64,000 nt of DNA from Symbiodinium natans (lineage: Eukaryota; Sar; Dinophyceae; Suessiales; Symbiodiniaceae). The position numbers were made by a program, and so were the translations under genes. The notes below the pieces were generated by a model. The model had not been told where the DNA came from. It saw nothing but the letters and a program-made list of their open reading frames with translations, and searched no databases. Positions 23,923 through 34,803 of the stretch are shown here, one piece after another (position 1 is the stretch's first letter; each line of letters starts with the position of its first letter). The stretch lies in NCBI GenBank assembly GCA_905221605.1, contig CAJNDS010000042.1:1-64000 (forward strand), given 5' to 3'.

Positions 23923-26227
23923 TCACTCGCATACCACAGAGCTCCCCATCTTCGCTTCGCTTGCCGAGCGCAGCTTTGCAGCGATTTGGGCATCGCTGGG
24001 CAACTGCACGTCCCAAATCACGCCGAGCTTCTCCAGCAGAACGACCAAGGACTGAGTCGCGGCTGATTCAAGAACACGCAAGATCACAAAGTCAACAGGT
24101 TTCACACTGGAAGGCTAGGGGATCATTCCAGATTAGGGCTCCTTTTGGGAAGCCCTTGTCTGATGAGTTTGTCAGCGTTTCATTATGAAAAGCTACCTAT
24201 CAGAGGACCCCTCATTTTGAACAGCCTATATCCCGCGCACGGATTGAACATTGCTTGCACTTCCAGGTCCTCGTGCTCATTACGTTGGGGATCTTCAGCA
24301 ACGTGTGGGCCCGAAGGGTGGCCCCCGGTTCCCCAGACTATGCCCCTGATGCGACTGAGATTCGTAGGTCAGATCGAACTGCCCCCTTGGGTCACGCAGG
24401 TCTTTGAGTGCTCTCTTGCTTTCTTGATGTTGTTCTACGTAGGAAAAAGTCAGGATCGTTTGAAGCAAGAAACGGGAAAAGCCCATGTCTCGCAGACCTT
24501 GGAAAGGCGTGATGATTGTTGTGCCAGCCTTCGCCTGAGGACACCATAGCCACCCAAACATTGTTCTTGGAGTCGTCCCCTGTCTTGAAGGGCTGCTCGC
24601 CCCAAACATGCGCAAAGGAATTGACCGCTGAGACTCCTCGGTTGTACCAACCCAGCTCGGTCTCAAGATTGCAGGCGAGTCCCTGCTAAAGCTCGACACC
24701 TGTGGAGTGTTCCTAAACCGCTAAGCACCCCCAATCCTGTCCGCAGTGTGAATGGAGAACCCTATGGGCTCTTCAGCAGTAGCTGAGGGCCGGTCCGTGA
24801 ATACCAAGGAGGAGTCGGACGACGAAGCCCCAGACGACAAAGCTCCAGCCACCCAGAAGGTACAAGAGCACGACTTGAGAGATTTGGTGCAGGTAATATG
24901 TTTGCCTCAACCAGTCGTAAAATTCCGGGGACTCTCTGTAGAACCAGGGGAGGTAGGCTTCATCCTCCTCTCCAGGCTCCACATGGTTGTGCGAAGCCAC
25001 AATGGCCTCTGGCATCTTCGTTAGGATCCTCTCCTTCTCGAAGAACCATCCAGCGTGGGCAGTCCAGAGACCCTGAAGGGCGTATCGTGTGATCTAGCAG
25101 TATGGTATGACATAGTAGTATAGTACAATATAGAAATATAGTATGATATAGAAATATAGTATGTGTAAAGTATAGTGGTATAGGATATCAGGTCGGCAGG
25201 TTGGCTCAGGGCTCTCTTCGCCACATTCAGGCTTGCGGTGGGAGGATGTTTTTTGGCTTCCAGGCTTCCGTACGGCTTGGGCACGGTGAGAAAAATACTA
25301 AAACAGTCTCGCGCCTCACGTGGCGTGTGGGGATCCCATGGGGTGTCCGAGAATCGGTGGTGCCACGTGTGGTTCATGGCCCACCATATCGGGTTGCCCT
25401 GCATGTTTAAGGCTCCGCACCACGCGATGAAGTACCTTGAGAGGGCATGAAACGCATCGTCAGAGTACTTCAGAGTGCTAGCACAGCATTTGCCGTCCCG
25501 GACACCTGGTCTTTCAAGCAACTGCGCTATGAAACAACCGACCTGATTCCGAGCTGCTCGAAGTACTTGTGACACTGAAAGGAGAGGTGTGTCAAGTGCC
25601 TGTGGTAGGACAAGGAGATTCCCAGCGTCTGCAGCGATACAAACAAGCCAAGGCAGCACGCAAGGGCCGGAAGTGAGAACGTGCCAGGTCCTGCGGACAC
25701 TGCTTGGTCAGATACCCACTATAGCACTGGCTGCATCTGGATTTACTCTTTGGGCAGGGTTCTGCAGCGGCATGGTCTTGAAACAAAAAAAGTGTTCGAG
25801 AATACAAGGCAATACAAGGTCCACAGGTGAAGGCGATGACGTGCAGAATCAAGAAGTAGCTTGCCCTGAGGAAGTCAATGGTGTGTTTTTTGGTCGCCGG
25901 CTTGAAGGAGAAAGCCTCCACACCGTCCGAGAGCGGATACACGTATCTGAAATCCTCTGCAGCCCATGCGGGAGGGCTCTTGGAGCTTGCTGAACCCGAG
26001 CGCACCGAGGATACAGCTCGCCTCAAGATCTTTGCAGAAGTTGCCGAAGCCACTGAAGCCAAAGCTAGTCTGGCGAGGCTTGGCATGGAACCAGCACAGC
26101 AAGGCCGAGGTGTGCGCACCTCTCGCGAGCTGAGCCCTCTTCGTGGCTGAGAGGCTGCGGGCACTAGGGCGCTCCCCTTTGCGGCACCGGTGGAAAGGCT
26201 GGGCACAAATTCGCTTGGCAGAGCCAT
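23923..26227 (-). CDS. Delta-9-type acyl-CoA/acyl-lipid fatty acid desaturase, seven exons
   Basis: Membrane di-iron desaturase that inserts a double bond into saturated acyl chains. Exons on the minus strand: 25822-26227, 25558-25690, 25315-25435, 24796-25072, 24483-24636, 24364-24385 (tentative), 23923-24051. Lengths and phases agree and sum to 414 codons including the stop. Histidine box 1 is SYHRHLTH (exon 2), box 2 [20 protein letters not shown] (exon 3), box 3 [18 protein letters not shown] (exon 5). The last exon ([17 protein letters not shown]) matches the usual C-terminus of plant and cyanobacterial members. Hydrophobic segments lie near FLILHVIAF, after box 1 and at [19 protein letters not shown]. 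Donors are GA or GC in all six introns; acceptors are AG. The start is uncertain: an in-frame ATG at 26314 would add 29 residues. The first 80 residues are Ala/Ser/Arg-rich, so organelle targeting is possible. The short sixth exon lacks the usual tryptophan pair after box 3; a missed microexon is possible. Confidence 0.94.
25073..25314 (-). other. Desaturase intron 3 with an AT-rich minisatellite
   Basis: The GC-AG intron between the box 2 exon and the next exon contains irregular copies of ATATAGTATGATATAGAA at about 25100-25190. Confidence 0.7.
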
Positions 26228-26569
26228 TGCAGGGAAAAAAATCGCCCCTGAGCCTATGTCTGTTTGTGTTTGGTCACAGCAGCGCCGATTCGACGCCAGC
26301 TGCGTTTGAGCCATGGAGAGGAGACAGTGGAGAAACCTTGAGGACGTGAGTAGCTACAACCTGGTTGAAACAAAAGCCGGAGAGCCATGTAGGGGCTTGA
26401 ATGATAGATCAGGTGCACAGCTTTACAGTGCTCTACTTGCTGGTCCCAACTGCAAAGCTAGCTGCTAGCTGTGTGAAATTGCTTTTTCAGGCCCCCTTCT
26501 CTTTGATGAACTGGTGGAAAAACCGCCGTGCCTCTTCTCAGGCTCTACACTCTCATGCAGACTGGTCGA

Positions 26570-27412
26570 GCACCCGGCATCTTGATGTACTCTGCAGCAG
26601 TGCACTTCGTGATCGGATCACGCGCCTTGGCAAGATCTCCGCACTCCATGAGCGACGAAGCGCCTTGCAGAACTCTGCCAAGGCACTTGTTCGTCGGCCC
26701 TTGGAGCAGGTTCCTCCCCTTGACCTGCCAGGCCCATGAGTTTGCATTGTCGGCAAATATGCTCTAAGATCTGAGATGACTTGAGCTGGCGACTTCTGGA
26801 TGCTTCCCGAAGCAGCACCTGCAGCTGCTCGACAACACACCGGGGCTAGAGGGCAAAAGAAGTTGCAAAAGTGTGCTGCTCCGCCTTGGCTTCTGGGAGG
26901 TTGCTCAGGTCTGAGTCTAAACAACCTCGGACCCGCAGAGGTGAGCAGGCGAGCAGGCGAGCGCGTCTCTGTGAAAGGCGTGCACTGCATACATCGCATA
27001 ACCAGGAATCTTACAGCCTCCCAGGTGGTGAAAGATCTCCACTTTGCCGTAGTGATCACTTGCCTCTGTGGGCCAAAGAGGCTGCGTAGGAGAACCATGC
27101 AGGGTCAGGCTGCAGGCGGACCTTTGCAAAGTGAAACGAGGTGGAGTCCTTCAAGCTGCCAACTGTCTGCCTTGGGCAACATGCTGTTTTTGAATACAGT
27201 ACTCCGCGAAGCTTTCCAGTAGGTCCCCCCACGAGTCGCCGATGCTGACTGCAGCGATGGTGGTCGTCCCTAAGGCTGCAGCATCCTGGCAACATGGCAA
27301 CAAATCTAAACTGCCAATAAACCCTAGATAAATCCACTCCGAAACCCGCCTGCTGAAGAATCAGTTCCACCATCTGGGCTTCTGCATGCGCTATCGCTTC
27401 TACAGGAGATTT
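26570..27412 (-). CDS. Unrecognised gene fragments upstream of the desaturase
   Basis: Exon 27171-27285 is bounded by TTGCCAG and a GC donor and reads DAAALGTTTIAAVSIGDSWG then DLLESFAEYC. About 27325-27412 reads EAQMVELILQQAGFGVDLS. About 27035-27082 reads ASDHYGKVEIFHHLG before a GC donor. At 26570-26710 all three minus frames are open, so the coding frame there is not certain. Function unknown. Confidence 0.45.
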
Positions 27413-28154
27413 TCTTCTGTCGGCACTTGAGCCTGACGGCTACGTGCCGAGCCACGCGTGGGAACGTCTCCAGCGAAAGCGGCACCAAGCTGCCACCCGC
27501 CACCCCCGAAATACTATGGCTGTGCAAATTTACGCAAGTGCACATGTCACCAGGCACGTGCTGCGGCCAAGCAGACCTAACACATCTCACCGTCTTTTGT
27601 CTTTCCGCACGGCTCTCTCCTAGATTGTTGAAAGACTCGTGCGTTCTGCGACTGGGGCTGTCTGTTATGCAATGTACCAGTGCAAAGAAGCTGATGTACG
27701 AGCAGAGCTGCAGCTGTGAGTACCTTTGTCAAGAGGCAGACGATGGGAGAACCTACATCTACAATTTGCTGGGGCAGTTTGCTCATTCCAGCAAGCGCCT
27801 GTTGCGCCTAAAGTTGTGCCATAGTTTTATATCTGGCGATTAGGACATGGAGTTCAGGACTTGCAATTAGTAAAAGGCGACAAATTGGGTTTAAGCCACA
27901 TGGCCTCGAATGGCACAAGCACTTCTGCTCCCATGAAGACTTTAATCCTCATAGGAATTCGGTGAAACCGGCTGCTCAACCGCTGCTCTGCCCTGAGCCT
28001 CCTGCGCAAAAATATGAGGGGCATTTCGGGAGGGATACACTCCGTGCCCAGGAAGTGGAAACTCTTCAGTCGAAACGGCGGTGGACTGTCAGAGGACTCC
28101 CCCTCCCCTGGTACCCCTGTACAGGAGGTATCATTATGCAGATGTGGCTTAACT

Positions 28155-29050
28155 CTACTTTTCAGAAACTAGGTCCTGCAAGCGTGTCCTAAGATTCTGG
28201 GTAGCAGCCCTCGAATTCTTAGCTACAGGAGGTAAAAGAAGTTTCGGTTCTTCGGGCATTCCGTGTTCACAGGGGCTCGCTGACACGGTTGAAACTGCCG
28301 ATCTGATCAACCCGGAAAATTGAGGCCCGAGCGCGGGGTCATCATGCACGGATGCTGCGCCTCGTCCGAATTGCGGGCTGTAAAGTCTGAGCTGCTTCTT
28401 CTTTCCTACCACGAGGGTACCATGCAAACAGAAGATTGTTTTTCGGAGCGTATGGCGTGTGGTGTTCGAAAGAAATGCTCGGGCTTGTGCTGCCCATGGA
28501 TCAAGAGCTCCTCCAGCAGGTCCTGCAGGTACCAAGAACGGCTGAAGGTCCCGTGCGACCACTCGGCATAGCAAGGCCACCCCAGCCCTTCAGATGTCCC
28601 TCCCGCGTCGAGCATGCTCGCAACTCCCTCTGGCAACGCGCAAGCCTTCTTGTAGATGTCGTCCGTGAGCTTCTTCCACCTTGGCTGCCCCACAGACGAG
28701 CATCTAAAGATCTCCGGACGCACCTCAGAAACCTGTAGGATCCTGGAGGCTTTGCCACCAGCTTCTGAGGTCCAGACTCCTCAGCATCAAGGGTCAGAAG
28801 TCTCCAGCCCCGGCGCCAGATCAGACGTTGCTGCAGCTTCGTCTCCTGAAAACGTGATGCCCACACAGGGCACAGCCGGCAAGCAATCTGTAGACCATGG
28901 CCTATAGACAATGCATGGCAAGGACGGTATAAGAACAACACATGGAGGTTTCTGAGGCCAACGCTGCACGTACCAGGCGCTGGCCTCCCATAGCTGGTGT
29001 AACCTCGGAGCGACACTTTTTTGGATCGAACTTGTTCAAGACCTCATGTT
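28155..29050 (-). CDS. Unrecognised multi-exon gene, 3' part
   Basis: The clearest exon is 28421-28732 (104 codons), bounded by CCTACAG on the 5' side and a GT donor. It starts VSEVRPEIFRCSSVGQPRWK and includes LTDDIYKKACALPEGVASML and WYLQDLLEELLIHG. Upstream, about 28995-29050 reads RKHEVLNKFDPKKCRSE before a GT. Downstream, about 28155-28300 reads EEPKLLLPPVAKNSRAATQN then LRTRLQDLVSEK and a TAG stop at 28155-28157, a candidate C-terminus. No family recognised. Confidence 0.55.
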
Positions 29051-29331
29051 TTCTCAGACCATGGCATAATAGTCATCATAGGCATCCATGACCTGTAAGA
29101 CGGTTTTGCCCAAGACCAAGTGAAGGGTCAGCACAGAGTCCTGGCCAGCACATCAACGCTCTCCAGACTGTGCCACGTCGTGCGAACAGAACACTCTGAC
29201 CTGCAGGATCGGAGTCACTGCCTCGGCAACAGCTGGGTTTTCCGCGAACGGCTAGGAACATTGAGAATGCAATTCAGCTTCAGCGGCCATGGGCCATGCA
29301 ACAAGCATGCCAGAAACTACGCCCAAATCGA

Positions 29332-29480
29332 TCAAGTTACGACATCCATTTCCTGCTCAAGGATCCGCAAGATGTCCTCCACGGTTGTGCGCGGAGCTTT
29401 CGAAATTTTCGCTTTGGGACGACTCTGCGTGGCTGTTGCTGCATTTGCCACATGTTGCTTCCATACCCCGCGGCAAGGCT
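29332..29480 (-). CDS. Exon-like segment, unrecognised
   Basis: Open frame with VWKQHVANAATATQSRPKAK followed by TTVEDILRILEQEMDVVT. The basic then amphipathic character looks coding. Boundaries are not fixed. A plus-strand frame over 29530-29790 with a hydrophobic stretch is a weaker alternative for the neighbouring DNA. Confidence 0.4.
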
Positions 29481-30209
29481 TCTTCTGCCTTCTCGACATC
29501 GGACAGAGGGGTTGGGATGATCGCATCATGTGCCTGGCACACCAGTGTTCGAGAAAGAAGATCAAAACGTCACCTGGCTTGTAGCTGCAACCAACGCTTT
29601 GGGTGCGCCTCGCTTTCGGCCTTCAGATTTTGCAGCCACAGCTGCACCTGGGCCGGCAGCACCTGTCATGCTTGCATCGGTCACTCTTCTCATCGTGGCG
29701 TGGCTTGTGATCCAGTGTAGAAGTGTCAATTCGGGCGCACCGTCGGATGATAATCCAAGCGCAGACAGTCCTCCAAAAGACGAAACCTGAGTAGATCTTG
29801 CAGACGGAGTACGACTTGTCAAATCGAAAAAAAAGGTCATTTTGCCCCGAATGTCTCGAAAACGTGACAAAACCATAGAGGCCATCAACAAGTCAAGCGT
29901 GCGTGAGGTTAACAAATCCAACTAACAATATGCTTCGCATGGTGCCGCCAGGAGCGATCTGAATGGAACACGGATCACGGGAAACCGTCTCAGTTCCACA
30001 AAGGTGCCCATGGCATGCTTACATGAGTCCGGACGGTCCCTAGACGAGGAAGATTCCTGCAGAAGACCACGCCTGCAAGCTCAGATATTCAGAAAGCCGA
30101 GGCTTCGGCTGTCTCAGAACATCCGGCTTCGTCATGCGAACCTTAAATCTAGCCCAGCAGAGATTGCTCAGTCCCGCGTCCAAGGCTTCAACCGTCACGA
30201 CGTCTCGGT

Positions 30210-30430
30210 TTATGGGTGCTCTACTCCACTGGCCCCTTTGTTTTTGCAGATTCTCGGCGACCTGGGCTCCATGCTGGAAGCCCCATGTTCAGTTCGGCAC
30301 ATCGCGAAAGGTAGGCCACTCGAGCCTGAGACGTCTCTTCTTGCCAACACTTTCCCCCTGTCTCTACCGATTCGTGCCTCGTCCGAGAAGATGGACATCA
30401 CCGTCAGAGGGATAACTGAAGTGCACTGAT
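30210..30430 (-). CDS. Exon-like segment, unrecognised
   Basis: Open frame reading VIPLTVMSIFSDEARIGRDR and onward for about 70 residues. No domain recognised; splice boundaries not fixed. Confidence 0.35.
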
Positions 30431-30774
30431 CTTTGCCTGAGCGAATTCTAGCAAACCCTTGAAGGCGACGACCGCAAAGACCGCTCAATGCTTCCAGCGC
30501 TTCCCGAGGCCACTGCTGAGTTCCCTAAAGAAGGGCGCCATCTCGCGCAGCATTGCCTTCGAGGCGATATTGTTCTACGATGTTCTACGATGTTCTGTGG
30601 TATCTAGAGAAGCCGACGGAACTCCTAGGACTCGAGATTCTCGTGAGCAAGAATCTCAGAGCGGCCAAGGCGGCCAAGATGCGCCAACCAGCCGCGGATT
30701 GCGAACATCAAGCCTGGAGATCCACGTGCCACTTGAACCCCCACAATCCCTCCACAGCTGCGCGGACTCCGCGC

Positions 30775-30842
30775 CTAGCATGCACGTTCATCACTTCGAC
30801 ATACATGTCCAAGACGAAGTCATCTGACAGGCGGAAGAGCGC
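30775..30842 (-). CDS. Exon of an unrecognised gene
   Basis: Bounded by GTGTCAG on the 5' side and a GC donor. It encodes ALFRLSDDFVLDMYVEVMNV plus HA. Composition is typical of a folded protein and no stop interrupts it. It may belong with the exons at 31.5-32.0 kb or with those at 29.3-30.5 kb. Confidence 0.6.
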
Positions 30843-31044
30843 CTGACACTCGAGTCCACTAAACTTAAACAGAGCGCTGCTGAGTTCAAGTTTGAAGGGG
30901 GCTGCCCTGCACAGTTCAGGTCTATAAACGGCTACTTGCTCTTTGCTTCGACACCTCGTTGCCCATGAGGGACATGAGCGTCTGATCCCGCAGGCCAGCC
31001 CTGGCGAGCCTTGGAGAGGTCTTCTACAAATTAAGGACAGACCA

Positions 31045-31201
31045 TATACATATGTATACGATGTATATACTAAACAAATATAAACATATACATATGCACA
31101 TATCTAGACATATAAATATAAATATAAATAATTCAATAAATAAATCAATGAATATATGTATATATATATATATATATAGAAATATAAATATATATATACA
31201 C

Positions 31202-31235
<34 letters not shown>

Positions 31236-31240
31236 TATAA
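31045..31240. repeat. (TA)n-rich microsatellite
   Basis: Long stretches of ATATAT and TATAAATATAAATA. Confidence 0.9.
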
Positions 31241-31399
31241 ACAAAGGAAAAAAAGGTATTGGGCTAGAGATAGCTAGACTCGGGCAAGAGCACTCGTGCC
31301 AGACAAGGAGCCAGTGAAAAACTTGGCAGAGCCGTGTCGAGGAGGCACTTTTCACCTGCCAGGCCGATGCAACGGCGACGCGCAGTGTTTCCAGCCTCC

Positions 31400-31487
31400 C
31401 TACTATAAACCCTAGACCCTAAATCCTAAACCCTAAATCCTAAACCCTAAGTCCTAAACTCTAGACTCTAAGCCCTAAACTCCATGG
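31400..31487 (-). repeat. Interstitial telomere-like tract (CCCTAAA, degenerate)
   Basis: Runs of CCCTAAATCCTAAACCCTAA with single-base variants over about 85 bp. Confidence 0.85.
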
Positions 31488-31681
31488 GGTGAACCCCAGC
31501 CTCCCTGGCAAGCTCGGAGCCAATTCGATTCAGCAAGTCAGCACCGCCTCGGCAAGCAACAAAAGCGGTGCCGCAGAGGCATCGAATCGAAACAAAAACT
31601 CGCGGCCAGGCTCACCTGCTCAAAGTGCTAGAAAGTCTATCCAGGTCCAGTCAGTCTCCGCAGGATTCGGCAGGTGAGGAC

Positions 31682-31966
31682 CGCGCGATATCTCGCCATC
31701 ACAAAGGCCTTGAGAACCCGTAGGATGCGGTCCAGCGGCATGGTGATGAGGAGCTCCTCCAAAAGAATTTGACGAGTAGAAAATACATGAAATTGCGCAC
31801 CATGTTGGGAAGCCCAGGTTTAAGCCAACCCGCATCTCTAAACCCTAAACCCAGTGAGGAAACGCACCTCATCGTGGGAATACAGGACAACCCTTTCATG
31901 AAGGCTTTTTGTGTAAGTTTCACAATGACACCGGGCGTTGAAGTACGAAGTACCTTCCATGTCGAT
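31682..31966 (-). CDS. Two consecutive exons of an unrecognised gene
   Basis: Exon 31868 to about 31966 (contains GTSYFNARCHCETYTKSLHE, ending YSHDE) joins in phase across a GT-AG intron to exon 31682-31756 (ELLITMPLDRILRVLKAFVM, then ARYRA). The second is followed by a GT donor. A further candidate downstream (about 31490-31560) reads ADLLNRIGSELAREAG. I do not recognise the family. The gene lies just downstream of repeat gene copy 2 on the same strand. Confidence 0.65.
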
Positions 31967-32499
31967 ACTTGACGATGTCTAGGGTTCTGAATCGCCGGCT
32001 GGTCAGAGTTGCATGCCATAAGTCGCTGCAACGTTCTGCTTATGTTGGGCAGAAGGGTTGCCAGAAAAGCCAGCTGCAACAGCGTGAAGGGCTTACGACT
32101 CTAGTGGCAGCAGGATTTCTCTTCCGACCTCCGACGCCCGTCACGCCAGGAGAGTGAGCAGAGCGTCCGACGAAGCTGGGATTTCTGGGAGCACGCCCAG
32201 GCACGGAGTCAGCTCTGGGCCACCCCACGGCTTCTATATCCTCTATACACAACACCTGGGGGCCGAGAGACTCTCGCGCTCGCATGTCACCTCTGAGGGA
32301 CATCGCGTCAAAATGCATCGCAAAGCGACAAAACTGAGAGGCTGTATCAGGATCGAACCCTTACTGTACGAGATGGGAAGACCTGAACCAAAAGACGACA
32401 AAACTTCCGATGTCATAACGACCATTTCCACGACAAACCGCGAGCCGGGGAGCAGGATCCAAGGAATCCAAGGGCTCTGACCCCTGGGCTCCGCAGAAC

Positions 32500-34803
32500 T
32501 CAATATGGGCCTTGCCGGCAAACGATTCCGCCCCTGCATTCCCTGTGCCCATAGTGATACCACCAGCCACCTCGGCAGTACGAGCCATAGCGGCACACCA
32601 GCAGGTCTGCAACCGCAGTCGTGCTGTTGGTGTCGTCCTGCATCATGGTCGTGAAGTTCGAAGCGCTGCCTGAGGTATCAACCTCAGAACCGACATCCGT
32701 GTCGGCCTTGTAGCCGGACTTGCACACCAGCGCTCCGCTGCACTTGCGGACACCATTGATCCATAGCCAAGTGCCGCGGCACACAACCCCGAAGCGGCAG
32801 GAGATCAAGCTGCTGAAGCCATGGGACTGGTTCAAAGCATCATATGTGGGCTCTACAGGACTCAATGCCACCAGTGCAGTGTCTTGGCTGTCACTCGCAC
32901 CAAGATGGAGCGTCGGCTCAGTGGCCTCAGAGCCTGCGTAGTATGGGCCATGTCGGCAAACGATTCCGCCCCTGCATTCCCGGCGCCCATAGTGATACCA
33001 CCAGCCACCTCGGCAGTACGAGCCATAGCGGCACACCAACAGGTTTGCAACCGCAGTCGTGCTGTCGGTGTCGTCCTGCATCAGGGTCGTGAAGTTCGAA
33101 GCGCTGCCTGAGGTATCAACCTCAGAACCGACATCCGTGTCGGCCTTGTAGCCGGACTTGCACACCAGCGCTCCGCTGCACTTGCGGACACCATTGATCC
33201 ACAGCCAAGTGCCGCGGCACACAACCCCGAAGCGGCAGGAGATCAAGCTGCTGAAGCCATGGGACTGGTTCAAAGCATCATACGTGGGCTCCACAGGACT
33301 CAATGCCACCAGTGCAGTGTCTTGGCTGTCACTCGCACCAAGATGGAGCGTCGGCTCAGTGGCCTCAGAGCCTGCGTAGTATGGGCCATGTCGGCAAACG
33401 ATTCCGCCCCTGCATTCCCTGCGCCCATAGTGATACCACCAGCCACCTCGGCAGTACGAGCCATAGCGGCACACCAACAGGTTTGCAACCGCAGTCGTGC
33501 TGTTGGTGTCGTCCTGCATCAGGGTCGTGAAGTTCGAAGCGCTGCCTGAGGCATCAGAACCGACATCCGCGTCGGCCTTGTAGCCGGACTTGCACACCAG
33601 CGCTCCGCTGCACTTGCGGACACCATTGATCCATAGCCAAGTGCCGCGGCACACAACCCCGAAGCGGCAGGAGATCAAGTTGCTGAAACCATGGGACTGG
33701 TTCAAAGCATCATACGTGGGCTCGACAGGACTCAATGCAACCAGTGCAGTGTCTTGGCTGTCACTCGCACCAAGATGGAGCGTCGGCTCAGTGGCCTCAG
33801 AGCCTGCGTAGTATGGGCCATGTCGGCAAACGATTCCGCCCCTGCATTCCCTGCGCCCATAGTGATACCACCAGCCACCTCGGCAGTACGAGCCGTAGCG
33901 GCACACCAGCAGGTTTGCAACCGCAGTCGTGCTGTTGGTGTCGTCCTGCATCATGGTCGTGAAGTTCGAAGCGCTGCCTGAGGTATCAACCTCAGAACCG
34001 ACATCCGTGTCGGCCTTGTAGCCGGACTTGCACACCAGCGCTCCGCTGCACTTGCGGACACCATTGATCCACAGCCAAGTGCCGCGGCACACAACCCCGA
34101 AGCGGCAGGAGATCAAGCTGCTGAAGCCTTGGGACTGGTTCAAAGCATCATACGTGGGCTCTACAGGACTCAATGCCACCAGCGCAGTGTCTTGGCTGTC
34201 ACTCGCACCAAGATGGAGCGTCGGCTCAGTGGCCTCAGAGCCTGCGTAGTATGGGCCATGTCGGCAAACGATTCCGCCCCTGCATTCCCTGCGCCCATAG
34301 TGATACCACCAGCCACCTCGGCAGTACGAGCCATAGCGGCACACCAGCAGGTTTGCAACCGCAGTCGTGCTGTTGGTGTCGTCCTGCATCATGGTCGTGA
34401 AGTTCGAAGCGCTGCCTGAGGTATCAACCTCAGAACCGACATCCGCGTCGGCCTTGTAGCCGGACTTGCACACCAGCGCTCCGCTGCACTTGCGGACACC
34501 ATTGATCCATAGCCAAGCGCCGCGGCACACAACCCCGAAGCGGCAGGAGATCAAGTTGCTGAAGCCATGGGACTGGTTCAAAGCATCATACGCGGGCTCG
34601 ACAGGACTCAATGCCACCAGTGCAGTGTCTTGGCTGTCACTCGCACCAAGATGGAGCGTCGGCTTAGTGGCCTCAGAGCCTGCGTAGTATGGGCCATGTC
34701 GGCAAACAATTCCGCCCCTGCATTCCCTGCGCCCATAGTGATACCACCAGCCACCTCGGCAGTACGAGCCGTAGCGGCACACCAGCAGGTTTGCAACCGC
34801 AGT
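32500..34803 (-). repeat. 438-bp tandem repeat array inside repeat gene copy 2
   Basis: Five full units and one partial unit of 438 nt (one 432 nt). Units within this gene share variants such as ACTGAGCC-type codons (Thr in SEATEP) that are rarer in copy 1, consistent with separate homogenisation of each array. Confidence 0.9.

Noticed and set aside
26570..26710. A firm coding call for NLLQGPTNKCLGRVLQGASS
   Set aside because: All three minus frames are open across this stretch and no family match decides between them.
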